A stretch of 64,000 bases of DNA from CAZBSE01 sp964578625 (lineage in GTDB: Bacteria; Actinomycetota; Humimicrobiia; Humimicrobiales; Humimicrobiaceae), in NCBI GenBank assembly GCA_964578625.1, contig CAZODQ010000001.1, positions 124,001 to 188,000 on the forward strand. The letters are read 5' to 3'. Positions 18,537-28,647 of this stretch are shown here, piece by piece. Under the pieces are notes generated by a model. That model made no database searches. It worked only from the letters and a program-made list of their open reading frames with translations, and had not been told where the DNA came from. The stretch's first letter is position 1, and the number at the start of each line of letters is the position of its first letter. A program made the position numbers and the translations under genes.

Positions 18537-19409
18537 ATGAGAGAATTTCCAAACCAGAGAAATATATTTGTAACTTCATTTAACAGCTCTTTTTTTAAAT
18601 CTTCTATTACTCTAATATCTAGCTTACATGAAACCAGTATTAATACCATAGATAAAATAATAATTTATAATCTTGGATTAAAGAGAATAGAAATAAATTT
18701 CCTAAATACTTTAAAAAAGGTTGAAGTTATCGAATATCCTGATATGGTAAATAACCTCTGGAATGGTTATCTTGATCCAACAACCTTTGCTTGGAAGTGT
18801 TTTGCAATTTGGGATGCAAAAAGATTTGGGGATAACATACTATACTTAGACTCCGGCGCTTTAGCTTTAAAAGATATAAAAACAATTTATAAAATAATAG
18901 CTAAAGAGGAAATTTTTCTAGTTGGTGATAAACATATTAATAGAAATTGGACTCACAAAAAGTGCTTTGAGATAATGAATGCCAGCGAGTCTGAAATAAA
19001 TGATTTTCAACTTTGGGCAGGCATTTTAGGATACAAAATAAATGGCAAATATCAACAGGTAATAAATGACGCTTTTGAATATTCAAAAATAAAAGGGTGT
19101 ATAGCTGGTAATAGAAAAAATCATAGACACGACCAGAGTATTTACTCAATTTTAGCATCAAGGTACAAATGCCCAAGACAAAGTATACTAACATTTGGAG
19201 AGTGGGAATCACTTGAAAAAGCCATTTCTCAAAATTCCGTTATATATGTGCACAGAAGGTCATATTATAACGATAAAGATTTAATAGGTAAAAATAATAA
19301 AAAAATCGCCCTACCCTTTAAATTAAAATCATTTTTAATAATCGAAAAAATCATTCAAAAATTAAAAAGAATTCTCAAGCCATGGAACAGTAGGCTTTTC
19401 AGCAAATGA
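18537..19409 (+). CDS. GT8-like glycosyltransferase
   Basis: 290 residues. FVTSFNSSFFKSSITLISSL at the N-terminus and WKCFAIWDAKRFGDNILYLDSG near 82-103 resemble GT8/GT-A enzymes in which the last aspartate motif (here LDSG) binds the metal; NRKNHRHDQSIYS near 198 resembles the acceptor-side block. It starts at ATG and its 3' end overlaps the convergent GT4 gene by 48 bases. Donor and acceptor unknown. The lysine-rich C-terminus looks like a membrane-surface helix. Confidence 0.65.
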   Translation: MREFPNQRNIFVTSFNSSFFKSSITLISSLHETSINTIDKIIIYNLGLKRIEINFLNTLKKVEVIEYPDMVNNLWNGYLDPTTFAWKCFAIWDAKRFGDNILYLDSGALALKDIKTIYKIIAKEEIFLVGDKHINRNWTHKKCFEIMNASESEINDFQLWAGILGYKINGKYQQVINDAFEYSKIKGCIAGNRKNHRHDQSIYSILASRYKCPRQSILTFGEWESLEKAISQNSVIYVHRRSYYNDKDLIGKNNKKIALPFKLKSFLIIEKIIQKLKRILKPWNSRLFSK

Positions 19410-20561
19410 ACCTTCTATATAAAGTAACACATTATTTAAATACTCAGCCATAATCTCAGGATGAATCTTTTTAGCAAAAAATGCAGCATTTTCCTTAGCT
19501 TCCCTTAGATTTGAATTATTGCTAATGAGGTCATGCAATACCAAGTACAGACTTATCCATTTACCGCTCCTGAAAACTCTACCGGCTCTACTAACCTTTA
19601 TAAGTTCACTTGCTCCGTCCCCATCGCTAATAACCACTGCTACACCAGACTGAATAGCTTCCAATGCAGGAACACCCCAGGATGCTCGTCTTTGAGGTAC
19701 TACGACAATATCACAAGTTTTCATTAGAGCCCGGTACTGATTATTTGGTTTGACTCCAAAGAAAATAACTCTATCATTAAGATTATTTTTTTGAACCAGT
19801 TCATTCAAATAATTCTTTTGTTCGCCATCACCAATTAAATAACATACAAATTCGCTTCCCTTTTTACGCAACAGCCCCAGTGCGAGTATTAGTAAATCCA
19901 GATTCTTTTTTGCAATAAAAGGACCTGCATATAAGATCTTTATCTTCATTTGATCAATTTCTTCAGCTCTTTTGGCCCATCCTGGAAGAGAATTTTGTAC
20001 AGGCTTGAAGTCCATTACAAAGTAGCCAAAGGGGAATATTTGGTTCTCGCGCCAACCTAGCTTACGGAAATAAGTATACTTTGAATTCGGAATAGCAAGA
20101 ACAAATTGCGCTCTACTGGCGATTTTTCTAATTCTATACTCCTGCTTCCAATTCTGTATGCCCTTAATAATTTTTCTAATGAACGTCGTTTCATCATTTA
20201 TGGGCGCTTCAGTAATAATCCCTGTTTTTAAACCCATCGAGAATGCAAGATCTCTGGCATAGGTTATCTTTTCAGGATAGTTGGGTAATATGCTTCCAAA
20301 AACATGTATGGCTGTATTGTTTTTCTCAAGAATTTGAACAACTCTATCTTTCCAGCCTTTGGAAGGCAGTATTTCTAAATTAACTTTTCCAAGTTCAGGT
20401 TTTGATGTCCAGCCATAATTTATCTTTCTATATTCATTAACACCTTCCTGACAAACGACATTGACATCAATATCATATTGCTTTGCTAGTTCCCGATAAG
20501 TATTCATTTGTAAAAAACATGGAAATACTATCCAATAAAATACCGATCTCAACAATATCAC
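19362..20561 (-). CDS. family 4 glycosyltransferase
   Basis: About 397-399 residues with the GT-B fold: IKILYAGPFIAKKNLDLLILAL near 213 opens the C-terminal donor domain, then YLIGDGEQ near 250 and ASWGVPALEAIQSG near 307. The first Glu of the usual EX7E motif is not present (Ala), the second is. The start is uncertain: GTG at 20561 is immediately after GGAAGA, whereas a TTG two codons later has ideal spacing. It converges on and overlaps the GT8-like gene by 48 bases. Confidence 0.8.
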   Translation of the reverse strand: MILLRSVFYWIVFPCFLQMNTYRELAKQYDIDVNVVCQEGVNEYRKINYGWTSKPELGKVNLEILPSKGWKDRVVQILEKNNTAIHVFGSILPNYPEKITYARDLAFSMGLKTGIITEAPINDETTFIRKIIKGIQNWKQEYRIRKIASRAQFVLAIPNSKYTYFRKLGWRENQIFPFGYFVMDFKPVQNSLPGWAKRAEEIDQMKIKILYAGPFIAKKNLDLLILALGLLRKKGSEFVCYLIGDGEQKNYLNELVQKNNLNDRVIFFGVKPNNQYRALMKTCDIVVVPQRRASWGVPALEAIQSGVAVVISDGDGASELIKVSRAGRVFRSGKWISLYLVLHDLISNNSNLREAKENAAFFAKKIHPEIMAEYLNNVLLYIEGSFAEKPTVPWLENSF

Positions 20562-20969
20562 TCTTCCGCTCGATTATAGTGATAATAAAAATCTAATCAA
20601 TTCTTCAGATTAATTATATCAATAAGTAGATATTTTAAAATAATCAGCTATTATATAGAATTTCCACTCTTTTTAAGTTTCTCAATTTCCTCAAATCACC
20701 TGTGTTCTTTCCAAGAATAATATTCGCGAACCTGGGATTCTTACGCCTTATAAATATTTACTCCTCTCTACTTACTAGCAAATTCATTTTGAAATTTAAT
20801 ATAATTCATATTATACTTTTCACAATTATCAATAGTATGTACCACTTTTAAATTTGCCAAAGAATATAATAAAACCAATATTAAAAAGTTAAAATCAACA
20901 AATAGAATCATCAAATAGTATTTGAACTAAATTTATATAAAACCTAAAAAACTAAGCTATGGATATAGA
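20562..20969. other. divergent intergenic region
   Basis: 408 bases between the divergent GT4 gene and the DUF2723-like gene. A GGAAGA site for the GT4 gene lies at its left edge. I see no gene-length frame, no clear promoter pair, and only short A/T-rich repeats. Confidence 0.35.
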
Positions 20970-22112
20970 ATGCTAAAAACCATAAATCAAAAAGTTATTA
21001 GCATGGACAGAAAAATTCATATTATTTCTTCAATAATTGCTTTTGCCATACCTTTAATATTATATATTTTAACTCTCCAACCGAAACTAATTGATGAAGA
21101 GTCAAGCATGTATGTTTCAAACATACTAAAAATGGAAATTCTAAAACCACCAGGTTATCCAATCTATTCTTTACTGGCAAAGGTTTTTACACTTATACCA
21201 ATTGGTGATATCGCTTATAAGATTAACTTATTCTCCTCTCTTTTTGGAGCTCTTACAATTCTAATATTATTTTTTACAGTTTATCTTCTTTTAAAAGATG
21301 ATATTATAAGCCTTGCCAGTTCTCTAACGCTTGCTTTTATTTATCCATTCTGGAGTGCTTCAAATAGAATTGGAACAGATTCGATCAATTTATGTCTTAT
21401 TAGCCTTGCAATATATGCTGCAATAAGATATAGCAAACAACCAAATAGAAAAAATTTATATTTATTCTTTTTTTGCCTAGGATTAAGCCTGACAAATAAT
21501 CAGATAAATTTTTATTCCATGCCTGTTTTTATCATATATATAGTTTTGCTAAATCCTGGCATTTTTAAAAATACAAAAGTCACTATATTTTGCATATTAT
21601 TTTTTATTCTTCCTTTACTATCATACTCCTATTTTTTTTTCAAACCTATCCAAGGCTACAGCAGTACGAATAGTTTTACAAACTTTATATATTATATATT
21701 CGGGCATTTACCAGATGGTTCTATCTACACAGGGAGCTTACAACATCTGCCAGTTAAGACAATTGATGCGGCTTTTCCAGCTTTTTTAGCATATCTCCAA
21801 CCATTCCATGAAAACTTTGGATTATTACTATCTATAATAAGTTTTGTTGGATTTGTTTATTTATTAAAAAAGGACTTTAAATTTGCAATCTTCTCGTTTT
21901 TATATATTATTGTAACCTTTTATATAATTATTCAATACCTTGATAGCCCTATCCTAATTTATTTATTACCAGTTTATTCAATTTTATGTATATATTCTTA
22001 TTACTTCTTTCTATTATTTAAAAATTTAATTTCGATACCCATCAAGAAATTTATTAAAAACAGGGAAAAACAAAACAATGGAAAAAGTCATAGTAATACT
22101 TCCAACATATAA
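20970..22112 (+). CDS. DUF2723-like GT-C membrane protein
   Basis: 380-residue polytopic membrane protein. Near residues 30-75 it has the pattern of the DUF2723 family: a TLQP turn after the first helix, an acidic DEESS loop, then ILKPPGYPIYSLLAKVF, followed by an NLFSSLFGAL helix. This family is related to protein O-mannosyltransferases and is thought to move sugars from lipid carriers outside the membrane. An ATG at 21003 is an alternative start. It overlaps the DPM1-like gene by 35 bases, so the two are coupled and probably donor-maker and user. Confidence 0.7.
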   Translation: MLKTINQKVISMDRKIHIISSIIAFAIPLILYILTLQPKLIDEESSMYVSNILKMEILKPPGYPIYSLLAKVFTLIPIGDIAYKINLFSSLFGALTILILFFTVYLLLKDDIISLASSLTLAFIYPFWSASNRIGTDSINLCLISLAIYAAIRYSKQPNRKNLYLFFFCLGLSLTNNQINFYSMPVFIIYIVLLNPGIFKNTKVTIFCILFFILPLLSYSYFFFKPIQGYSSTNSFTNFIYYIFGHLPDGSIYTGSLQHLPVKTIDAAFPAFLAYLQPFHENFGLLLSIISFVGFVYLLKKDFKFAIFSFLYIIVTFYIIIQYLDSPILIYLLPVYSILCIYSYYFFLLFKNLISIPIKKFIKNREKQNNGKSHSNTSNI

Positions 22113-22818
22113 TGAGAAAGAAAATATATGTGAAATTATCGATATCCTTGAAAAGGGCATCTTCCCTCAAATAAAAAATTATCTTATGAATATTTTAGTT
22201 GTAGATGATAACTCACCTGATGGTACGGCACAACTTGTACGGAATTATATGAAAAAATATAAAAATTTGGATATAACTATCGATGAAAAGAAGGGCCTTG
22301 GGATTGCCTATAGAAGGGGAATTGAATATGCAATAAACAATATGAATGCCGATTTAGTAATTAAAATGGATAGCGATTTTCAGCATAATCCCAAATATGT
22401 CCTCGATTTAATTAAGAAGTATGATGAAGGCTATGATTATGTTATTGGTTCAAGATTTTGTAAGGGTGGCTCATTACCGAGAAGTTGGAGCTTATACAGA
22501 AAATTTCTTTCAAAGTATGGTGGATTATGTACCAGAATAATCCTTTTTTACCCTAAATTAAATATAATTAGTGATGTAAGTTCAGGGCTTACACTTGCAA
22601 ATGTAAAAAATGTATTAAATAAAATAGATTTTTCCAAGATTTATTCAGGATTTTATTACACAACACAAGTGCTATATCAGGTTATAAAACTGGGCATAGA
22701 AATAGGTGAAATACCCATTGAATTTTGTGTTAGAACAAGAGGGAAGACAAAAATGCCATTTAGCAATATTCCTAAAACTCTAATAACAATGATTGCTTTA
22801 AGGTTATTTAATAAATAA
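22078..22818 (+). CDS. polyprenol-phosphate mannosyltransferase-like GT2 (DPM1-like)
   Basis: 246 residues, soluble, close to the DPM1 pattern: ILPTYNEKENI near 7, ILVVDDNSPDGTA near 40, IKMDSDFQHNP near 96 with the DSD metal site, VIGSRFCKGGSLP near 123 and the C-terminal RTRGKTKMP signal. It would charge polyprenyl phosphate with mannose or a similar hexose on the cytosolic side. It overlaps the DUF2723-like gene and precedes a GT87-like gene by 15 bases; the three form a lipid-linked-sugar cassette. Confidence 0.87.
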   Translation: MEKVIVILPTYNEKENICEIIDILEKGIFPQIKNYLMNILVVDDNSPDGTAQLVRNYMKKYKNLDITIDEKKGLGIAYRRGIEYAINNMNADLVIKMDSDFQHNPKYVLDLIKKYDEGYDYVIGSRFCKGGSLPRSWSLYRKFLSKYGGLCTRIILFYPKLNIISDVSSGLTLANVKNVLNKIDFSKIYSGFYYTTQVLYQVIKLGIEIGEIPIEFCVRTRGKTKMPFSNIPKTLITMIALRLFNK

Positions 22819-22833
22819 CAAACCTAAATACAT

Positions 22834-24159
22834 ATGGTAGAAAATAAAAATATTAATGCATTAATCAATGATAAAAAAACAGTTCTAATATTGAATATTA
22901 TATTAGCAATATCAATAATCGTTGCTTTTCTTAGTTTTTTCAGAGATATAAACAATACTATTTATTATGGGGGAGTGGATCTTAGAAGCAACGTTGTAGG
23001 AGCAAGACTTTTGCTTGAAGATAAAGATCCATATTATTATGTATGGAAAGAGGGAGATTCCGATCTTTTATTGCAGCCTACAGCGAATCCCAATATCCCG
23101 GTAGGTCATGTAGCAGTATCTCCAACTGTTCTGTTTATATATACATCAACGGCTAAACTTCCTTATGGTATCCAACAAAATATATGGTTTATCTTACAAT
23201 GGGTTTTTTTAATAACAAGTGTTTACATATTTGCTAGAGCCTCTAAATCTGAAATTAAATCAAAGTTAATTTGGATATTAGGACTACTATTTATTTCCGG
23301 AAGTTTTATGTGGAGACTTCATGTCGAAAGAAATAAGATAATCATACTCTATGGTTTTCTGGTCGCTATTGCTTTTTTAATTTACAACATGTCTTTCAAA
23401 CATAAAGACTTAGTATCGGGTATTTTTATTGGCTTTACTACCGCTTTGCGATTACCTTACATTTTAATGTGCATTCCGTTTTTTATTTTTAAAAAGTGGA
23501 AGGTTATCATAGGTATGGTGATCGGACTTTTAATTGGGATAACCTTACCTTTGATATTTACTAAACCCATAATATGGATAAATTATTTTACTGCTATGCA
23601 AATGCAAGTAAAAATAAATACCGGAGAAATACCCACAATAGAGTATGATTACATAAGAAGAACTATCGAAGGTATGGATAATCTATATCTTGTTGCGGTG
23701 TTGCCTGCTATTAATTTTTCCATACAGGCTCTATTTATGGGTTATGCAAACATTGTTTTAAATACCAACATCCTTTTAATTTCTTTAATCATTATTCTAG
23801 GAATCATTACTTTCTTTCTTTATAAGTATTATATAAAGAATATAAATTCTGAATTGATTTTTCTGATTGGTATAGTTCTAGTTTATTTAAGCGAGTTGTT
23901 TATTCCTGCTGTAAGGTTTAATTATTATGATGTAATATTTGTTAATATCCTACTTCTGATAATATTGAACATTAATTCCATTTCTGATTTCATTAATCCT
24001 TTTCTATTCTTTTTAATATTAGGCTTTTTATCCAATATTTTGTACTTTGAAGTCTTTAGAAGCAGCCTTATTATTGGAAGTGCAGCAATGCTAATCTATA
24101 TACTTTCCATGACTTTTTTATTATACAAAAGTAAGAAATCCCAGGATAAGTTAACCTAA
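22834..24159 (+). CDS. GT87/DUF2029-like membrane mannosyltransferase
   Basis: 441-residue polytopic membrane protein. VDLRSNVVGARLLLEDKDPYY near 49 matches the acidic first-loop signature of GT87 (polyprenol-phosphate-mannose-dependent alpha-mannosyltransferases), and LRLPYILMCIPFFIFKKWK near 209 matches its conserved helix. It would use the lipid-linked sugar made by the adjacent DPM1-like enzyme. It is the last gene of the plus-strand cassette; no clear terminator was found in the 75 bases before the convergent gene. Confidence 0.75.
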   Translation: MVENKNINALINDKKTVLILNIILAISIIVAFLSFFRDINNTIYYGGVDLRSNVVGARLLLEDKDPYYYVWKEGDSDLLLQPTANPNIPVGHVAVSPTVLFIYTSTAKLPYGIQQNIWFILQWVFLITSVYIFARASKSEIKSKLIWILGLLFISGSFMWRLHVERNKIIILYGFLVAIAFLIYNMSFKHKDLVSGIFIGFTTALRLPYILMCIPFFIFKKWKVIIGMVIGLLIGITLPLIFTKPIIWINYFTAMQMQVKINTGEIPTIEYDYIRRTIEGMDNLYLVAVLPAINFSIQALFMGYANIVLNTNILLISLIIILGIITFFLYKYYIKNINSELIFLIGIVLVYLSELFIPAVRFNYYDVIFVNILLLIILNINSISDFINPFLFFLILGFLSNILYFEVFRSSLIIGSAAMLIYILSMTFLLYKSKKSQDKLT

Positions 24160-24234
24160 TGTCTCTTGAATTGAAATAATGTTAAGTAATTACATCATAG
24201 AGTAAAATCTAAAATGTACCGTAGTTTTTTAGTA

Positions 24235-24999
24235 CTATCCTTTTCTTAATTTATATTTAATTAATTTTAATAACAATTTAAAATCTTGAAAACAATTTAA
24301 AAAAATAGACTTAAATTTATAACCTAAAGGAAACTCATAATAAGAAACTATACACTTTATTCTTTCAAAGGTTCTTCTAAATGAAACTTTATTAGAGACA
24401 CCTTTAGTATCCATTATTACCAACGGTAAATCACTTATAAAATATTTTGCTTTTGGAAGATTCTGAATGGCAAAAATTGCATCGGATATAATCTTAAAAT
24501 TCTCATTATAATAACCATTTGCTTCATAAAACTTCTTTTTTATTACCATACCCGTATGGGGAAAATTATAATGTTTTATTTTATCATTATATGTTGGTAT
24601 CCACATATTATCTTTATTATTGAGAGATTCTTCATCCCTTACTAAAATTGCACATGCCAGAATGTCAATATTTTTAATATCACTATTTAATAGTATTTCA
24701 AGGTTTTTATTATTAAAATAATAGTCATCTGAATTTAAAGTATGAATCCATTCACCATTGGCTATTCTTATTCCTTTGTTAAAAGCACTGTAAACACCAT
24801 TATCCTTTTCTCTTATATAAATGACAGGATAATCAACCTCTTTACTGTAATTTTTGATTAATTTATTCGTACCATCGACAGATAGGTTATCTATAATTAT
24901 ATGCTCCTTATCTTTGAGAGATTGTCTAGCAACACTAGCTATATTCCTTTTTAATCCATTTATTCTATTATATGTTGGAGTAACAATAGACAACTTCAT
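24235..24999 (-). CDS. family 2 glycosyltransferase (WcaA-like)
   Basis: 254 residues. IVTPTYNRINGL at the N-terminus, IIIDNLSVDGTN near 35, a YSAFNKGIRIANGEWI block near 73 and the metal motif LNSDDYYF near 92 are clear GT2 features. No membrane helix. It follows the two-domain glycosyltransferase gene by 20 bases and probably adds one sugar of the repeat or cap. Donor not assignable. Confidence 0.85.
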   Translation of the reverse strand: MKLSIVTPTYNRINGLKRNIASVARQSLKDKEHIIIDNLSVDGTNKLIKNYSKEVDYPVIYIREKDNGVYSAFNKGIRIANGEWIHTLNSDDYYFNNKNLEILLNSDIKNIDILACAILVRDEESLNNKDNMWIPTYNDKIKHYNFPHTGMVIKKKFYEANGYYNENFKIISDAIFAIQNLPKAKYFISDLPLVIMDTKGVSNKVSFRRTFERIKCIVSYYEFPLGYKFKSIFLNCFQDFKLLLKLIKYKLRKG

Positions 25000-25019
25000 A
25001 TTATCAATAAGATATGGAA

Positions 25020-27578
25020 TTATTTTTTATAAAAAAGTTCCCACTTGAAATAGTCATTTTCCTCTATGTGCTCAAGCCACTTTGCAAGCTCTTTTACATC
25101 CTTCCAATCTCTAGGATGTAAATTTTTAGTCATATCCGACGGCAAATATAGCATATCATTGTATTGAACAACTTCGCGTTTCCCCGTACCTAAGCCAGCT
25201 TCTATAGAAAAAAAATTAAAATTTTTTCCCATATACAGAGCAAATGTATATTTCCTGGCGAGCCGAATTTGTTCTTTGGTCAATTTTGCACCTCCAGGTA
25301 AATTTAACAAACGCTTATAGTATTCTTCTTTACTTTTTGAATCCAGCGTAAATCCAACCCCTTCATACCTTCCGGTACCTGCTGTTATTACAGGTTTTCC
25401 CATACAGGCCATCTCTAGACCAACAGTGCCTCTTACTGTAATACCAAAGTCTGCTGTTTCCATCCAGCTTAAAGGACTTATCGGGGTATCCGGCCCTATA
25501 ATTTTTATATGATCTGGTAATCCATCGAAATGTTTGTCTAATAAAATGTTTTCAAGATACTCATCTGATCCTGTTTCTCTTCTCCAAATATTAGATGGAT
25601 GTATTTTTATAAACCACTTTACTTTCTTATTTTCACATGCAGTTTTTACTGTTTCAATAAGCCATTCGTTGTAATTTAAAAACAAATCTGTCCCATAGAA
25701 ATAAAGATTATCATATAGAATATGAGAATATATTATTACAATCTTATCACTATCAGTTAATCCTAATTTTGATCTGACCTCATCGGCTTCCAGCAACTGG
25801 GTATCTTTATAATTTCGTGCAAATATCTTCCACTTGCCTTTATATCTTTTTTTAAAAAAATCTTGAAGTTCTTTCTCCTGCCACTCCAAAAAACTTTTAT
25901 CCTTTATTCTCCCCCAGGTATATGGAGAAAGTGACGAATGATGAACCGAATTAAAATCTTTATTTATATGTTGTATGAATAATGAATCATCCCTGGTGCT
26001 TGAAGCCCATTTTAAAATGTCTACATCACCATCCAGGCAAGCTTTATAAACTCCCCCATAACTATCTGTGTTCAATTCTGTAAAAAATGCTTTATCAATT
26101 TTAAAATCCTTTATAAATTTTCCAGCGCATAAAAAATGCAAATATGTAGACTTTATATATTCTTTTAACCTTTCTTTATTATTGTCATCAGATAGGTCAA
26201 TATCTCCAACAAAATGATTCCTGCAGTAAGTTGATATACCAAATTTTCCAAGTTGGAAGCTATCAAAACTAAAATTATAAAAGTCTAAATAATTCTTACA
26301 ATCCGCCATTGCTATTTCTAATTTGGAAATAGCATCCGAAAAGAATAAAGCACTACTTTTTAAAATATCTTCCCAAAAAATCAATTTAATATTGAAAATC
26401 TTATAATATCTATTATTTAATTTTGATTTTCTGAGAGAAAGAGTAAGAATATTATAACCATAATACTTTAATCCTGTAGTTAATATTCCCCAGATTGTAG
26501 GCATAAAGTAATTCATTCCCTCAAGGGAAACAATTAATAAATTTTTCGCAGGGTTAATTTCTATATCACTTTTTTTTACATTTCTTTTAAATTTATACCA
26601 TACTCTAAAAAGATCAATTGAATCACAAGAATATTTTTTTATTTTTCGTGGGGTGCCTTTTATATTTGATTTTAAAACCAATAATTTTATTTTTACCTTT
26701 CTTGCAATATTAATAAAAAACTTATAAAAATCATTTAATATGCTTTCCCTATAAAGTTTTACGAATAAAATTCTCTCCATAATTAAAAAAATGCATGCAA
26801 TTTTTTCAAATATTTTTAATTTATTGCTTTTCCACAAAAATTTTAAAAAGCCAATTGCCTGCATGATATATCCGAAGTACAAATTGGAATTACTTCTTTT
26901 TAAGCCTGATGCTTTAATAATAGTTTCATTGGAACTGCCATCTCCACCCAATCTTATTCTGACTAAACCTGGCTCACCCTTGAATATTTCACCCTCCAAA
27001 CCTACATGGAGTAAACGGACGTTGTCTTCCCCAAAAATTTTTGGGAATAAATAACCGGAAATTGCTCCTGTCTTATATAATCCATAAGCTTCATTATTTA
27101 AGTTCTGGTTTCTTAAAATGTACCTTAATGCTTGTAATTTTGTTAATCCACGGGTTTCTATCTTACTCTGAAGTACTTCCCCACTTTCCCAACCTTCTTT
27201 GTTAAATAAATATGGCTCAGAGTAAGCCAATACGCACTCAGGATTTTTAGAAAATATCTCTAACATTTTTTCAATGAAATACTTATCCAGCCTGTCATCA
27301 TCAGCTAACCAATAGAAATACTCCCCCTTAGCCTGATCTAAAACAAACTTAAAATTTTCCAAAACTGTTATTCTCTTATCTTGTTTAAAAAATTTTATCC
27401 TACTATCGCTTCTCGCAAATTCTTTTACTGTTTTCTCTATTTCCGCACAACAAATGCAGCCGTCTGAAACGATTATCTCAAGATTTTTATATGACTGATT
27501 AATGCAGTCACTTAATGCAAGACCTAATGTATCTGCTCTATTGCAAGTAGGAATTCCAATTGATACTAAGCTTTTCAT
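25020..27578 (-). CDS. two-domain glycosyltransferase: GT2 plus capsule-synthase (KpsC/S)-like domain
   Basis: 852 residues. Residues 1-230 are GT2 (IGIPTCNRADTL, IIVSDGC, FYWLADDDRLD with the DDD site). Residues about 265-320 are a basic linker that is duplicated in the neighbouring methyltransferase gene. The C-terminal half is GT-B-like and resembles capsule polysaccharide synthesis proteins: FIKIHPSNIW near 658 and RGTVGLEMACMGKPVITAG near 723. In that family such domains use CMP-Kdo-type donors, which fits the CMP-ulosonate synthetase gene nearby. Known fusion proteins of this sort build and cap O-antigen chains; the analogy is inference. Confidence 0.75.
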   Translation of the reverse strand: MKSLVSIGIPTCNRADTLGLALSDCINQSYKNLEIIVSDGCICCAEIEKTVKEFARSDSRIKFFKQDKRITVLENFKFVLDQAKGEYFYWLADDDRLDKYFIEKMLEIFSKNPECVLAYSEPYLFNKEGWESGEVLQSKIETRGLTKLQALRYILRNQNLNNEAYGLYKTGAISGYLFPKIFGEDNVRLLHVGLEGEIFKGEPGLVRIRLGGDGSSNETIIKASGLKRSNSNLYFGYIMQAIGFLKFLWKSNKLKIFEKIACIFLIMERILFVKLYRESILNDFYKFFINIARKVKIKLLVLKSNIKGTPRKIKKYSCDSIDLFRVWYKFKRNVKKSDIEINPAKNLLIVSLEGMNYFMPTIWGILTTGLKYYGYNILTLSLRKSKLNNRYYKIFNIKLIFWEDILKSSALFFSDAISKLEIAMADCKNYLDFYNFSFDSFQLGKFGISTYCRNHFVGDIDLSDDNNKERLKEYIKSTYLHFLCAGKFIKDFKIDKAFFTELNTDSYGGVYKACLDGDVDILKWASSTRDDSLFIQHINKDFNSVHHSSLSPYTWGRIKDKSFLEWQEKELQDFFKKRYKGKWKIFARNYKDTQLLEADEVRSKLGLTDSDKIVIIYSHILYDNLYFYGTDLFLNYNEWLIETVKTACENKKVKWFIKIHPSNIWRRETGSDEYLENILLDKHFDGLPDHIKIIGPDTPISPLSWMETADFGITVRGTVGLEMACMGKPVITAGTGRYEGVGFTLDSKSKEEYYKRLLNLPGGAKLTKEQIRLARKYTFALYMGKNFNFFSIEAGLGTGKREVVQYNDMLYLPSDMTKNLHPRDWKDVKELAKWLEHIEENDYFKWELFYKK
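26640..26808. repeat. duplicated linker segment, copy 1
   Basis: About 168 bases inside the two-domain glycosyltransferase gene that recur, with scattered substitutions, at about 28480-28647. The encoded stretch runs from MERILFVKLYR to KSNI in both places. The right end of the matching segment is ATTTTTTCAA, the same string at which the second copy jumps to a different part of the gene. Confidence 0.85.
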
Positions 27579-27679
27579 AGGTAATATTTAAATAGATTAA
27601 ATCATTTAATAATTTTTAATAAAATAGAATAAATAGCTTATATATTCCAATCCATGCATCATTCTTTCTCCCATAAATT

Positions 27680-28633
27680 TCATACCTTTTTCTCAGAAAT
27701 AAAAACTTGATTATTGTATTTAAAATAGGTAAGTGGTTTATCTTTTTTTATTAAATATTCTTGATATTCATCTGGTAAAATTATTTTTGTAATCTCTTCT
27801 TTTTTATACCATTCTTCATATTTTTCAATATCAATTTTAAACCCAGCTTCCCTAAATATTTTTATAATATCATCACCAAAATCAGTAAAAACTAAAGCTC
27901 CTTCACTTCTTAATGGGTCAATATGATAAACTTCATAAGCAAGTTTTTTTCCATTAAAATCAACCCTTTGAAATGTTTTTCTGCCTTCATGAAAAGGAAT
28001 TGTAAAAATAAAAAATCCTCCCGGCTTTAAAACCCTCCAAATTTCTTTTAACGCTTTCTTGTAATTAGCAACATGTTCAAGAACATCTTCCGTAATAATA
28101 ATATCTAGACTGCAATCGTTAAAAGTAAGCTTTTCTAAATTTTCGCATTGCACACCATTTCTTAAATGGCCAGGTTCTACATCATCAAAATACTCGGAAA
28201 AAAAATACCTTGGAATTTTTTTTAGTTCTTCATGAATAACTCCACTCGAAGCGACTTCAAAAATTGAAATATTTTTCCTCTTTATAGATTTTAATGCCTT
28301 ACGCAGAGAATAGTCCGTATTCGTTACTATTTTAACTAATGAGCGAGCAACTGCACTATTTCTCAACGAAGCGCTGCAGGAAGAACATGCTGCTTCTCTA
28401 AATAATGTAAAATCTTCTAATTCTTCTGGAACTACAAAATTAGAAAATTTGCCACAAATGTAACATTTCTTTTTTTTTATTATTCGTGGTGCGCTATTTA
28501 TATTTGATTTTGAAACTAATAATTTTATTTTTACTTTTTTTGCAATCTTAATAAAAAATTTATAAAAATTATTTAATATGCTTTTCCTATAAAGTTTTAC
28601 AAATAAAATTCTTTCCATAACAAAAAAATACAT
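27680..28633 (-). CDS. SAM-dependent methyltransferase carrying a relict glycosyltransferase linker
   Basis: 317 residues (or 312 from the ATG at 28618). The first about 50 residues match the linker of the adjacent 852-residue glycosyltransferase; the functional part begins at CYICGKF near 57, with a second cysteine pair CSSCSAS, then a methyltransferase domain of the SAM-11 type (IFEVASSGVIHEEL, IITEDVLEHVANYKKAL, LKPGGFFIFTIPFHEG). It looks like the surviving C-terminal domain of a former glycosyltransferase-methyltransferase fusion. Probable cap or glycan methylase. Confidence 0.78.
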   Translation of the reverse strand: MYFFVMERILFVKLYRKSILNNFYKFFIKIAKKVKIKLLVSKSNINSAPRIIKKKKCYICGKFSNFVVPEELEDFTLFREAACSSCSASLRNSAVARSLVKIVTNTDYSLRKALKSIKRKNISIFEVASSGVIHEELKKIPRYFFSEYFDDVEPGHLRNGVQCENLEKLTFNDCSLDIIITEDVLEHVANYKKALKEIWRVLKPGGFFIFTIPFHEGRKTFQRVDFNGKKLAYEVYHIDPLRSEGALVFTDFGDDIIKIFREAGFKIDIEKYEEWYKKEEITKIILPDEYQEYLIKKDKPLTYFKYNNQVFISEKKV

Positions 28634-28647
28634 GCAATTTTTTCAAT
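28480..28647. repeat. duplicated linker segment, copy 2
   Basis: Second copy of the segment at 26640-26808. It covers the 5' end of the methyltransferase gene and its upstream region. Compared with copy 1 it carries substitutions and a one-base deletion just upstream of the ATG at 28618. Confidence 0.85.
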
